DNA of 64,000 bases from Bradysia coprophila (taxonomy: Eukaryota; Arthropoda; Insecta; Diptera; Sciaridae), in assembly GCF_014529535.1 (NCBI RefSeq), contig NW_023503555.1, forward strand, positions 8,603,404 through 8,667,403. Reading direction: 5' to 3'. A program made the position numbers and the translations under genes. The notes under the pieces were generated by a model. The model ran no database searches, was not told where the DNA came from, and saw nothing but the letters and a program-made list of their open reading frames with translations. The number at the start of each line of letters is the position of its first letter. Within the stretch, counting starts at the first letter, position 1. This document shows, piece by piece, positions 10,620 to 22,116 of this stretch.

Positions 10620-12622
10620 CAAGGCTGTATACTTTGGGGAAATGGAAATGTAAACGTGACTGAGAATTCAGTCGAAATCAAAAAGCGAAAGAGAAAGCGC
10701 AGTCGAGGTAAGAGACTTTGGAATGGTGAAAGTAAAAGACAGGATGGCCAGAACGTCTGGAATGGAAGCAAGCTAGAATGACTGTGCAACTGTCATTCCG
10801 TTGCCTCGGTGTTATGATACGGGTTTGCTTTGAATTCCGTTCGAATTTTTGCATTTCGGATTGCGCTTTTCGTTCTTCGTTTTTCATTTTTCGTTTAAAT
10901 TTCCGTTTTCCGTTTGTTCTTCAATTTTCATTTTTCGTTTGATTTTTAATTCATTTGTTGTTGGTGTGTATCCTTGTTGAAGTAGTAATAAACTTGTGGA
11001 TCAACTGGTGAGCTTGGAGTTTCTTTGTTGAGGTGGAGTCTCGGCTGCGTGTGACTGGACGGCGCTTGGATTTGTCCTTGTAGATGGAGTGAGGCTAAAT
11101 TCACTCTCTACGAGTTGATTTTCAGCGACGGGTTCTTGTTCGGGTCTTGTTGGTTTGGTTTCTTTCAATCGTGGTGCCGGTCGAGGCGTGGTGAGGAGGT
11201 CTTCAAAGGTGGATATTGGTGTTTTCATAGCATAAAGTTGCTCTCGGTAGATTGAAGGTGGAATCTCTCTACAGATTGAGTTTCAACGACGTATTGTAAA
11301 CTATGAGCCAATTGGTTTTTCACTTACCCGATTATTCTGGTGATCCTTGCGTTTTTTCAGAGAAGTTGGTCTTTGTAGATTGAGTGTATCGGTACATTCT
11401 CTAGGAGTAGATTGAGTGTGGTCGGTACATTCTCTATAAATGGATTGTCAACGGCGGGTTTCCGTGCCATGTGAATGAAAGTTGATCTTTGTGGATTGAG
11501 TGTGGGTGAGTCATTCTCTACAAATAGAGTTTCAACGACTGATGATTAGGGTTTCAAAACCCAATTGTCGTTCATTCAGGCGTTTCGTTCGTTGATCGGA
11601 CTTGATGGTTTTTCTAATGAAGTTCGTTTGATGGTTTTCGCTTGCCCGGTTATTCTGGTAGTCCTCGCGGGAGATATTGATCCTTGTAGATTGAGTGTGA
11701 TCGGCACATTCTCTATAAGTAGATTGAGTGTTGTCGGTACGTTCTCTGCGAGTAGAATTTCGGCGGCGGGTTCCGAGACGTGTGAATGAAGGTTATTCCT
11801 TGTGGGTTGAGTGTGGACGAATCGCTCTCTGCAGGTAGAGTTTCGACGGCGGATGGTTGTAGCTCCAAACTCAGTTGTCATTCGTTCAGACGTTTCGTTT
11901 GTTGGTCGAGCTTGGCGATTTTCGTTCGGTGATTTGTGTAGGAGGCTGAGAAATGAATTTGAAAGAAAATTTCTTTCTTTCTTTCTGATTTGGAGGTGAA
12001 GTCGACTGGATTGCATTTTCAATATCGTGTTTCTTTTGGCTGGTTAATTGTGAGCGATGGCAGGAATGGACTCGCGTGCGCAGGTTAGTTACTTCGAATC
12101 TAGCGTGAAGTTTTGAGAGTGGTGTTATCACAGTGCGTCGTTTCTGAATGTTCTCTTGATTGTTTTCGTGTGTGTCTTATGCCTTTACAGCCTTCGGAAG
12201 GCATTTCTTTGATTTCAATCCTGCTTCTTTGTGGTTCTATAAATTGACCGCTTGGTTAAAATATCCTGCTTCCCTATGACGCTAATACTAGTTCATGTAG
12301 CGATCATAGCCTGTACTGTGAAGAGGTGAATTATGGAAACAGCTGAAGAGCACCGTTCTCAACGGTCAGTGGCCGCCATAAATCAGTACCTCGAGGCCGA
12401 AACAGTTCTGATGTCCGGTTAGATGTGGCTTAACATCAACTAGTGTTACGATTCTAGTTTTCTTCTTGTCATTGGTCTGATCGTTGTTCTCGGTTGGTCG
12501 ACTGTGGGATTTGTCTTCGGGCAAAGAGCAGTATAAATGAGAAGTTAAGCATTTTATCATCAAATGTGGTGTGTAACCCGCGTATCTGTATCTGCGTGAC
12601 CTCCCCAAAGTATACGGCCTTG
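10620..12622. mobile_element. Complete non-autonomous hAT-like transposon, 2.0 kb
   Basis: Bounded by a perfect 8-bp target duplication GTTGGTAG (10612-10619 and 12623-12630). Terminal inverted repeats are CAAGGCTGTATACTTTGGGG at the left and its mirror CCCCAAAGTATACGGCCTTG at the right. The 5'-CAAGG end and 8-bp duplication fit the hAT superfamily. The interior holds no transposase. Instead, 11250-11850 is made of degenerate repeats with GTAGATTGAGTGTG and CGGTACATTCTCTA motifs, and Pro/Thr-rich minus-strand frames of unknown meaning. The right 70 bases resemble the small element at 40432-40579. Confidence 0.8.
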
Positions 12623-12630
12623 GTTGGTAG

Positions 12631-13848
12631 TGGTAATTCTTTTACTTGAACCTAATTTAGTAGTTAGCCCGGCTGTCAGAGTTGTTGTTAGCTGTAATGG
12701 GAATTTGATCACAGATAGCCTCACAGCCAAACATATAAAAAGAATTTTTGGCTTAAAACACCTAATTCCAGTCACAGAAAGTGTATTCAAAATTCCACTG
12801 CTGACTTTTTGCATTGCTGTACTTTGCAGTACCAATTAAGTATAATAAAGCTGTTAACGATACCTCGAAAAATTAAAATAAAGTTCTGACCAGTTTGGAA
12901 ATTTGAATATTCCCATCCGCGTAAGAAGCACTTTTCTATTTTATTGCAGGCCCATAACGAATATACCAATACCATCATCTTAATCCTCGTCTTATTCATT
13001 CAAAACAAAAATTTACCCATGGGAGGTGCGGGAAATGATTAAAAAAAAGTTAAAATTACTCACTCAGGTGCGGGAAATTATTAAAAAAAAACTAGTTTTT
13101 CCAATGAAAGTCTAGAACAGGTATGGTCGATCGGCGAATTCGTCTTAAACTCACTCACATTTTATGTCAAAATAATATGAAATAATATGAATATGAAAAT
13201 GAGTGCGTTTGATTGCGAAAATCAAATTTTTATGTCCTCCGGGTGGACAATAGACCATACCTGCTTTACACTTTCATTGAGCTTTTCGTTTATTTTTCTA
13301 GTATTTTCGTAAGATCATTGTAATTGTAGCCATTTTCACGATTAGTTGCATTGCAGAGATACCGGACTTTTTATAATTTTCTATTTCATTCAATTTTCTA
13401 GAATTACACTGACATTTTTAAAACAAACACTACGAAGAGCATGTCTTTATAATTGTTATTTGTTAATTTTTTCAGAGTTCATCATTTTGATACTTCGTGA
13501 CGAGAATCTTTCTAATGAGCGCACATGATAGTAAATGTGAGCTATTTCGAATAAAATTGTAAGATTTTTTCCATATTATCATTATAAATAGTACGAGAGG
13601 GAAACTACGCGAGCAAATACTGGGACAGGTGCTATTTGCTATTGGCGTCAATAGAAGCAAATAGTACGCCAATTGCCACCTGAAACGATGACGTCGAAAT
13701 CACAATAAAAGTTAAAATAAAGAGTCGCCTCAAAGTTTATTTGATTTATGTCGTAAATGTTAACATTAATGAAGTAGAAGATTGTGTAGTAACCGAACCG
13801 TAAAAAACTCAATAATTACAATTCTGGGAGAGGTTATAATCAACGTTA
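12631..13848. other. Intergenic
   Basis: AT-rich, no gene. A short direct repeat (GGTGCGGGAAATGATTAAAA and GGTGCGGGAAATTATTAAAA, 13025-13095) and a degraded copy of foldback family C (about 13130-13300, with TATGTCCTCCGGGTGGACAA and ACCATACCTG) are the only structures seen. Confidence 0.55.
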
Positions 13849-16800
13849 CTACTGTTGCAGTGGTATTTCCATAAGATTGAACGATGTAATGGTGAGCTTT
13901 GAAATCTCTTGATGAAAAAGAATAAATCCCGACTTTGATAGAACCGTACACGCTCGTGGTTGAAATTTGGAAATGACTTTGTCGTACAAAAATCTATTTA
14001 CGCCTGCGTTATCGGTGATTCCAAAACTATTCCTGCCGATGCTCAACAGTTTACCTCTGATTGCATTTCCGTTCGTTTCAATGTACTCGTGTTCGCTTAG
14101 TCGAGAATGAATCAATTGAGCCAATTGTTGGCCAACACACTTGTCGAACTTTTCACCTAAATGCGAGGCAGCGCGTTTTAACATTTTCAAATCATCGTCA
14201 CGTTTGGCGTCGATTAGATTTTCCAAAATGTTGCCGATGTCACCGGTGGTAATTTCTTTGCGCATTTCCTTTTCGTTTGCAAGGCTTGGAACTTCAATGG
14301 AAGTTGCAGTCACATCCCTTCCGATGGCCAAATAAAACTTTGCTTCGGTCATCATCTGCAGGAATTGCTTAAAGTCCGGACAAATTCTTTCGATATCAGG
14401 TTTCTGCGACAATTTTCGATAGACATCGTTTAACTGTACTCGAACATCTTCACTGCCAGCCACATCTACGTTCTGATTTTGCCTTTGCATGTTGGCCTTT
14501 CCGATTTGCATTATCGACTCCGCAACACGATTGCATTTGATGTTGGTCTTGGTGTTGAGATCGGGCAGAAAGTAGTAGACGAAAAATACATGCTTTCCAT
14601 CGCTGTCTTTCGTTATTCGTATCATGTCAAAGATGTCCCGTTCCGGTTGGTCAGACGTCCAAGCATTCGGAAATTTGGAGAATGTTTCCAGATATTTTTT
14701 CAGCTTAGCGTCGGGGCTCAAGTTTTCATTATTCGGCCAATGAATCCGTAGATATGCTGGATCCTTCTTGTCAGTCAGCAGGTAATCTTTCAGGATTTTT
14801 TCGAATTGATTGTGGACCAAATTTATGTAGCCATCTTGGACGTGGCACCACATTCCCATAACGTGCCAGAAGACACTGTTGTCCTTTGAATGACACAACA
14901 GTCCGTCGATGAAATTCATTAGCTTTTCCGGTTTTTTCTCTTTACGGCTCGTACCATACCGGTAAGACATTTTGGCATTGTTGAGACGCTGGAGAAAAAC
15001 TTGGGCGGACGTTCCTGCCGAAAGTTGTCCTAAGACCCGCCTCAATTCGACAACGATTTGTTTGATTGTTGGGATTTCACTAAATTCTTTGATTACATCT
15101 TTATTGTAGAGCAATTTGAATTCGCAGCCACTGAAGAAATCTGACGAGTGTTTGTGGCACAGTTGATAATTGTCCAATTCAGCCATTCGATTATCATCAG
15201 CTATTGCATCGTGAATTATCTCACTCAGGTAAAGGTTTAATTGATTGGCCCGTTCGGTGTGAACAGCAGTCAAGTATTTATTGTGTGCCGTTGAGTTTTG
15301 TTCGATGTCACCGTTTAAATCATAGGTTTCCTTGCCGTTTGATATTTCAGACAAAATACTTAAAACGCTTAGGATGTCTGAGGTTGAGAGCCTCTTAAGT
15401 ATACGAATGTTGCCGAGTGATACAGTGACTTTTGCTCCTTTAGTTAAACTTGGTTTTTTCGACTCTGTCGTTTCTCCCACATTCTCCATCTCCTCCACAT
15501 TCTCCACCTCCTCAACCTCTTCCCCCACCTCCTCTCTATCCTCTATATTGTCCTCGTCACTATTTTCTTTAACCGGAACCGGAGTAGCCTTTTGGAAGCA
15601 CGACAATCTCAAAATCGATGCATTATCTCGTAGTTCCGCTGTATATCGCACGCATAGTGTTAGCAGATCGTGTGGATTGGTTTTCTTTTGCTGTTTGTGT
15701 GTTGTCTTGCGAGTCAATTCCGTTCCCACCAGTCCTTTATTGGTCGACTGCAATTTGCCGTCTTTACTCAAAATGCGAGCCGCAATTTTGCCGGGAAATT
15801 CGAAATCGGAACACCATTGGACAACGTTCCACGATTGATTCGTTGTGATGGCAAACAATTCATTTTCTCTGTAGTGAAATATTAGAGAGTGAATGGTTGT
15901 GGCTTTCTCCTTGATGCCGTACGAATGTAGCAATGAAATTTGCCGCGCTACTTTTTGAACATAAACTTTAACGCGAAACCGATCTCCTTTGAAGTGTTCT
16001 TCGTCTTCAGGTTTCACGACAGGTTCATGTTGCACCACTTTTACTTCGAAACTGGTTTTTGTTTCGCCGATGCTGCTACCCTTGCCTTTGTTGTATTTAT
16101 CCACGATAAACTCGATTATATCTTTGACAGACTTCCCCGTCAAGTCATAGTGATTTAGGTCTATTTTGTGGATGCTCACTTCCTGATTGTCGTCGTATGA
16201 CACCTTTTTTTGCTTTTTTGTAGATTTCTTTTTGCTTTTGGTGTTTTCGTAAAGATGCCGTGGATCGGGAGGTCTGGAAAAGGGTTACGGTTCAATTAAC
16301 TTCAGAACTTTTCAATTATAAACGGGAATCTAGACAGGTGTAGGATAAGAATACTATACACGGTTGGTTTGAAACGAGATTAAATAGGGACCGCCAACCA
16401 CCAATATTTTTTTTTAAATATTTATAATGAGTGATGGACAAGAACTTTACACAGTAAAAAATTAGGCCAAACCTTTGAGCCGTTTCTGAGAACCAGTGGA
16501 TGCGACTACCGCAAGCAGTCAGGGACAGCCTGAGCTAATATGTTAATTGGAATCGGTAGAGGGTACAATTCTAAGATATTCTGTGTAAAAATTATTTCTT
16601 TCGATCATCTGCTCTCGGAGCAATAACAGTTGAAAGTCAAAATTTCCCCATTTTCCAAGAGTGATATATCCTTGACAAACTGACCGAGCCAGCCAATTAA
16701 GATTGATTTGCCTTTTCGAATAGCTACACAAATCTTTTGAAAGTGGTCTTTTATGGTACATTTTTAGAGAAGTTACTTTTTCCGCTACCCTCGGTAAAAT

Positions 16801-17799
16801 TTGGAGATCTCTGTACCTCACTGACAGCTTTATTTTAAACAAATTTGTCGCGAATACTGTAGCCTGAAGACTAAGCTTTACAACGATACCAAACATGCCA
16901 TACTTGATTTGCATCAAGTACTGTTGATGATTCAGTTTTTCAATCGAAGTCACTCTACTCGAAAATCTGGAGCTCTCAAAAACGAAATTGGTAAATTGGT
17001 AACCAATCGTGTATACATACTGGCTGTTGTCATCTAAGAACTTACTCATATTCTCGCATTATCGAATTTACTTCATCGGTATCAATTTCAGGCTCAGCAT
17101 CCGTAACAAAACTGTCCGACGAGTATTCACTGGACTCTGTGCCTGGACTATATTCATCTGTATTTTGCGACTGCACTTGACTGCATTCAGTTCGCTGTGT
17201 TTCCGATGAACCATCAGCACCAGCTGCTCCTTTGTCGCTCCCTTCATCATTTTCATCATCAGAATCACTAATGCGGTTCAAAGTAGATCTCCTTTTCCTG
17301 GCTGGTTGGACGTCTGTTTAAGAGGAGGAAGGAAGTGCTTAGTTGTATTGATTGTTCATTAATTTTTGGTAAAACTTTTTTCCAGATTTTGCCATCTTTT
17401 CCTCAATTTTCCGATTCTTTCCCAAATTTTCACAAATTTTATTTTTGGAAAAAATTGGGAAAATATGGAAAAGTGTGAGGAAATTTGGGGAAAATATAGG
17501 AACAAAAATTCCAGAAAATAGTCCTTATTACGTTAATTGATAAAATTTTACCTTGTGAGTCTAGACATTCCTCATTTTCATTAAGTGGTCGCTTTTCTGC
17601 TGAATTTTCAGTGGTTTCCGTCTGTGAAAATCGAAAGAATTTTATATTTTTTTATAATATTGTTGAACGGTCGACAGGAGGTTAAAAAGGATCCAAAGAC
17701 AGAGTATTTTTTTTTGTGGCACAACATAATCAGAGAAACACTTACGACATCCATGACTTCAGACGATGTTTCGCTTTCTGAATCATCACTACTTCTCAT
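13849..17799 (-). CDS. DUF6119/TIGR04141-like protein with acidic nuclear-type N-terminus
   Basis: Exons 17799-17746, 17621-17552, 17313-17046 and 16273-13849 join in phase (0, 1, 2) to 938 residues. Exons 1-3 encode an acidic, Ser/Asp/Glu-rich disordered region with a basic patch PARKRRSTLNR (likely nuclear signal); exon 4 opens with a Lys-rich stretch. The body (about 155-938, almost all in one exon) has a segment around 268-315 (ELFAITTNQSW.. then DFEFPGKIAARILSKDGKLQ, then GLVGTELTRKTTHKQ) matching in order the core I know from TIGR04141/DUF6119 proteins: a phenylalanine-alanine stretch, an FG/FP-containing turn, an LxS segment and a T/R-Q segment. A Glu/Val-rich insert (367-404) follows, then FWHVMGMWCHV near 599, like the W-containing motif of that family. 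Family function is unsettled; in bacteria it is sporadic and linked to defence loci. The assignment is from memory of the pattern and is not certain. Confidence 0.6.
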
Positions 17800-17940
17800 C
17801 ACTTTTTAGCCCCGTACGAAGTACGAAGGGGCTTATAGGATTACGATGCCGTGTGTAATTGATGGAATTCGAAGCAGACGGTAAGGGCAAAGTGTTTGCC
17901 TATGTTCATAGATGACGAATCCGCAATAAAAATTTGGGCC

Positions 17941-17998
17941 GTCTGTCCGTCTGTCCGTCTGTCCGTCTGTCCGTCTGTCCGTCTGTCCGTCTGTCCGT
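17941..17998. repeat. (GTCTGTCC)n microsatellite
   Basis: Seven units of an 8-bp repeat inside the element at 17808-19545. Confidence 0.9.
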
Positions 17999-18284
17999 CA
18001 CGTCGATATCTTGAGTAAATCAAATCCGATTTCAAAAAATTTTTTTTCCCCTGAAAGATAGTCAAAATAGTGAGGCTAAGTTCGAAGATGGGCATATTCG
18101 GGTCGGCCCTTCGTGAGTTAGGGCCACCTAAGTGATTTAAGGTCTTTTGGTGATATTTATGGCAAAATAAACGATGGAAATGTAAATGACACGGCAAATG
18201 ATAGGTATTGTCAATACCAATCGAGGAAAAAATAGTTTTTTAAAATCGGGTGAGTGGACCGTGAGTTAGGGCCTTAGAAGTGAA

Positions 18285-19480
18285 AAGCTACTAGGGCCCT
18301 ATGTGTATTTTACATAGAACTCAAGTAAATTTCATTCGTTTTTCGTAATTTTTGTGTCATTTGGAAGGTAATCAAAGGCCGAATAGAATGTTGTTGAAAA
18401 AAAATTAAATTTGGGTCCTTGGACTAAGGCCGCTACTAGGGCCCTATGTGTATTTTACATATAACTCGAGCAAATTTCATCCGTTTTTCGTAATTTTTGT
18501 TTCATTTGGAAGGTAATCAAAGGCCGAATAGAATGTTGTTGAAAAAAAATTAAATTTGGGTCCTCGGACTAAGGCCGCTACTAGGGCCCTATGTGTATTT
18601 TACATACAACTCGAGTAAATTTCATTCGTTTTTCGTAATTTTTGTGTCATTTGGAAGGTAATCGAACGCCGAATAGAAAGTTGTTGAAAAAAAAAAATTA
18701 AATTTGGGTCCTTGGACCAAGGCCACTACTAGGGCCCTATGTGTATTTTACATAGAACTCGAGTAAATTTCATTCGTTTTTCGTAATTTTTGTGTCATTT
18801 GGAAGGTAATCGAACGCCGAATAGAAAGTTGTTGAAAAAAAATTAAATTTGGGTCCTTGGACTAAGGCCACTATTAGGGCCCTATGTGTATTTTACATTG
18901 AACTCGAGTAAATTTCATTCGTTTTTCGTAATTTTTGTGTCATTTGGAAGGTAATCAAAGGCCGAATAGAATGTTGTTGAAAAAAAATTAAATTTGGGTC
19001 CTCGGACTAAGGCCGCTACTAGGGCCCTATGTGTATTTTACATACAACTCGAGTAAATTTCATCCGTTTTTCGTAATTTTTGTTTCATTTGAAAGATAAT
19101 CGAACACCGAATAGAATGTTGTTGAAAAAAAAAAAAATTTGGGTCCTTGGACTAAGGCCGTTACTAGGGCCCTATGTGTATTTTACATATAACTCGAGCA
19201 AATTTCATCCGTTTTTCGTAATTTTTGTTTCATTTGGAAGGTAATCAAAGGCCGAATAGAATGTAGTTGAAAAAAAATTAAATTTGGGTCCTCGGACTAA
19301 GGCCGCTACTAGGGCCCTATGTGTATTTTACATATAACTCGAGCAAATTTCATCCGTTTTTCGTAATTTTTGTTTCATTTGGAAGGTAATCAAAGGCCGA
19401 ATAGAATGTAGTTGAAAAAAAAAAAAATTTGGATCCTCGGACTGAGGCCGATACTAGGCCTATGTGTATTTATACTCAAT
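18285..19480. repeat. About 144-bp tandem repeat, roughly 8 copies
   Basis: Copies begin near 18290, 18433, 18581, 18730, 18875, 19020, 19163 and 19307, with a shorter last copy. They differ by scattered substitutions and by the length of an A-run. Two sub-variants (CATTCG and CATCCG; AATCAAAGG and AATCGAACG) alternate, suggesting local conversion or block duplication. Confidence 0.85.
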
Positions 19481-19545
19481 AAATTAAAATTTTAGGGCTA
19501 TTTGAAAGTTTTGTTTGATTTGAAAGGAACGTCGTACGGGGCTTC

Positions 19546-20523
19546 GTAATTGCGCTATGCGCAATTTCTAAGATGTACACATTACATAATAATTTTACTT
19601 CAACTACTTTAACCGGCGCATAGGCTTATGGTCAAAGTAGGGTGACAGACGCACTAGGGTCACGTACGCAATAGATATACGGGTTTGTACGGGGCTCAGT
19701 CGCAGCAAACGCTCCGACTGTTCTGATGGCTCGTTTCATAGTCTTCCGAGCTCTTCCTGACCTTAATTTAGACAATGCTGAACTGTCTAGCCTATTCTCT
19801 GCTTCGGTTTCTTCGTCAGAAGACAGAAGTATGATCTCTGATAAATTCAAACGAAAAGTATCAATAATGTTCTCATTGGAAGGAAGCGACACACAGACGA
19901 ATAGCGAAGCGAATAGTCAACATGGACTTGTTAAAACATTTTTTTTTGTTAGACGACGACGGTAAGGAATATACATTTTACATTTACATTATATGGTTAT
20001 ATCTACCAATGGTAGATAACACTTCTCAGCTCAGCACTTGTAGCACATAGATAGAGGCAAAACAAACCAATCAGTCTCTCAATGTGGATTTATAGACTCA
20101 CCCTTCTGTTCGATGGTGCTTTCCCTAGGTGTTACTGGTTTCCTTCCGGAGGGGACAACTTTAAAATAGTGCTGGATGCTGCGTTTGATTTTTGTCATCG
20201 TTGAAAAGAAAACAACTTGTGAATGAGTCTTCCTTCACAGATATAAATATATCAAGACTAGAATTTTGTTAAAACACCTGTTAAAACAGCGCATAAAATT
20301 TCGCATTTCATCAAAATGCGAAATAGAATTTGTAATCTGAAACAATGCAAACATCATCAAAAATAATAATATTTATGACAGTTGCACAGCGTATGATGGA
20401 TAATACAGGTGCGCCGAATCAAGTGTTTCAAATATTTCGAGTAGATATGAGCGGGTCGGAATTTAAGTATACATTTTGCCTTTTCTTCCGTGCACTACTT
20501 CAAATTGCTGCTTTTGTTATGAG
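19546..20523. other. Intergenic with a possible orphan exon
   Basis: A minus-strand frame at about 19892-19632 has a composition like coding sequence (..LLSSDEETEAENRLDSS then ALSKLRSGRARKTMKRA), with a possible acceptor near 19840 and a donor-like GTACGTG near 19665. It has no in-frame ATG. It could be an upstream or alternative exon of the acidic N-terminus of the DUF6119-like gene, or a decayed fragment. Nothing else seen. Confidence 0.3.
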
Positions 20524-20937
20524 CAACGCACTTCAAGCTTGAGTGGTAAGATAAATAAGGTACTGACACTTGACAGTGTGTCACACAACTGTAATAGTTA
20601 TTACATAACTAGGAATGAAAAGTTGAAAAGTAGAGTTTTCGTGTGAATTTTGTTGATCCGAGGCGAAGCCGACACACAAAAACGTTGTTTTCCCTAGGTG
20701 CAACTTTCGACCTTAGGGAAAACAAAAGCATGAGAAACACGGTACACCATATATAAAATCGTACTCTATTTGACGGTGTGGAATAGATCATCTTCAAGAA
20801 CTCTTGAAAATCCATCCACGTTAAATAAAAATCGCTTTCAAATGGATGACTGAACGAAACATTTAACGAACCTAAAGTGAGACTACGTTTGAAAGTACTG
20901 CATCTCGAAGATGATCGTTTTTGCTTGAAGTGCGTTG
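20524..20937. mobile_element. MITE, CAACGCACT family, 414 bp
   Basis: Left end CAACGCACTTCAAGCTTGAG and right end TTTTGCTTGAAGTGCGTTG. The flanking 7-mers TTATGAG and TTACGAA agree at 5 of 7 bases, suggesting an older insertion. The interior includes a family D repeat copy (about 20612-20690). Confidence 0.65.
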
Positions 20938-21358
20938 TTACGAAAAATGTTTTTCATACCTAGGACCCGAAACGTGCGACTTCGTCGCACTTTTTCTTCG
21001 TCCAATATGAAAAATACTATTCGTACCACGGACTAAAGGTCTTTTTTAGCGTAACTTCTCACACGCTAAAAAAAACTTTTAGTCCTAGGTACGAAATGTA
21101 CTGTTTCAGTCGGTGGAGTACGTCGGTGGTAATTTCCCTGCACAAGTCAATCCCACTCACTAACTCAGTTTTCGGTTGTTGTTCTGTCAATGTGGGCAGT
21201 TCAAACCAAGACTGTATACTGTGGAGCAGCTAGCCAGCATCGGTGATTCCCAACTTTTGATCGTGAGGACTATCGTTGTCTTTGTACCACATTATCATTT
21301 TTTTTGCTTGTAGAACTGTAAGATGTGACAGAGATCCAAGATATGGATAAGACTGTAC

Positions 21359-21518
21359 CAACGCACTTCAAGTAAAAGTGGTACTCTAAATAGGGTACTG
21401 AAACTTGACAGTGCTCCATACAAAATTTTACGGTGTAAAAAGAGGAGATAAAATTTCATTCAAAGTAGTACTCTATTTGGCATCTGTCATTAATAGCACT
21501 TTTGCTTGAAGTGCGTTG
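21359..21518. mobile_element. MITE, CAACGCACT family, 160 bp
   Basis: Perfect 7-bp duplication ACTGTAC (21352-21358 and 21519-21525). Ends are CAACGCACTTCAAGTAAAAG and its mirror CTTTTGCTTGAAGTGCGTTG. The interior is non-coding and contains sequence shared with the neighbouring 414-bp copy (GGTACTGAAACTTGACAGTG). Confidence 0.85.
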
Positions 21519-21750
21519 ACTGTACAAAAAAAATTGTTGAAGAAATGTTCGCAAGAGTGTTTGAGGTTATGATTCAGTGTTATAAACATCGTGTTTACAT
21601 AACGATGGAACCGACTTGTACAGATTGGTTCATAAGATGAGACTACATTTATACCAAAGACTAAATTGGAATGGGGTAATCAAAGTAGTTTCAGATCAAT
21701 GAATACTGAATATAAAGAAAGAAGTTACGATTCTAGACTCAATAAAGAAA

Positions 21751-22116
21751 TTGTTTGATGCCGCTGACTCCATGAATTTTACACAGTTCGATTGGACTAA
21801 TAATATAATGAAAGTTATTCGTAGAGTGGGAATCTATTTCGCTAAACTTATGCCATTTGCGGTCATAAGGAATGGATGTCAATGTTATAAGAGCTTACTA
21901 CTCATTGTCCAATCATTCCAAAATGTCTTGCATGGTGGGCTCTGTTTGCAATTTTTTTTTGTAGAGTTTCAAGCAATTAATTTTATCGAGCAGAAGTGTC
22001 CTGTTACACCTAATGCGTCCAAAGTTTATAATATTTTTATTTCAATGTGGAGTGTTTGGCCTCATCGTAAAGCTGTGATCTGCAGCTTTATGATGATGGT
22101 TATTTTTTTCTGTTAG
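21751..22116 (+). pseudogene. Possible chemoreceptor (odorant-receptor-like) fragment
   Basis: An open stretch of about 120 codons, ending in TAG, is rich in Phe, Ile, Trp and Cys. The segments FTQFDWTNNIMKVIRRVG and, near the end, a Pro-Asn..NIFISMWSVWPHRK stretch look like the N-terminal region of insect odorant receptors. No ATG at its beginning, no flanking exons, and only one receptor-like block, so it would be a fragment at best. The call rests on composition and a short pattern. Confidence 0.2.

Larger units (their letters stand above)
17808..19545. mobile_element. Repeat-bearing element with about 144-bp minisatellite
   Basis: The left end is AGCCCCGTACGAAGTACGAA and the right end is TCGTACGGGGCT, which mirror each other over about 12 bases. 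No clear target duplication. Inside, a run of 8-bp GTCTGTCC units (17941-17998) is followed by about eight copies of a 144-bp unit (about 18285-19480), each containing CTAGGGCCCTATGTGTATTT, CATTCGTTTTTCGTAATTTT and GGCCGAATAGAATGTTGTTG. Just beyond, AATTGCGCTATGCGCAATT followed by TCTAAG could be a Helitron-type 3' hairpin plus CTAA, so a Helitron origin is the main alternative. The first exon of the DUF6119-like gene ends only 9 bases away. Confidence 0.6.

Noticed and set aside
10562-12835. Minus-strand frames of 70-148 codons, Pro/Thr/Arg-rich, taken first as a gene
   Set aside because: Most lie within the 10620-12622 transposon and follow its internal repeats; no splice-linked model or domain emerged.
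15332-15838. 168-codon plus-strand frame opposite the DUF6119-like gene
   Set aside because: Mirror of the Glu/Val-rich insert; the minus-strand gene has splice and domain support.
16543-17049. 168-codon minus-strand frame overlapping the third intron of the DUF6119-like gene
   Set aside because: It begins exactly at the exon 3 donor region and would replace the conserved downstream exon. Composition is intron-like and no homology is recognised. Retained-intron coding is possible but unsupported.
17841-18197. 118-codon minus-strand frame with repeated Asp-Gly-Gln-Thr motif
   Set aside because: It arises from the 8-bp GTCTGTCC microsatellite within a mobile element.
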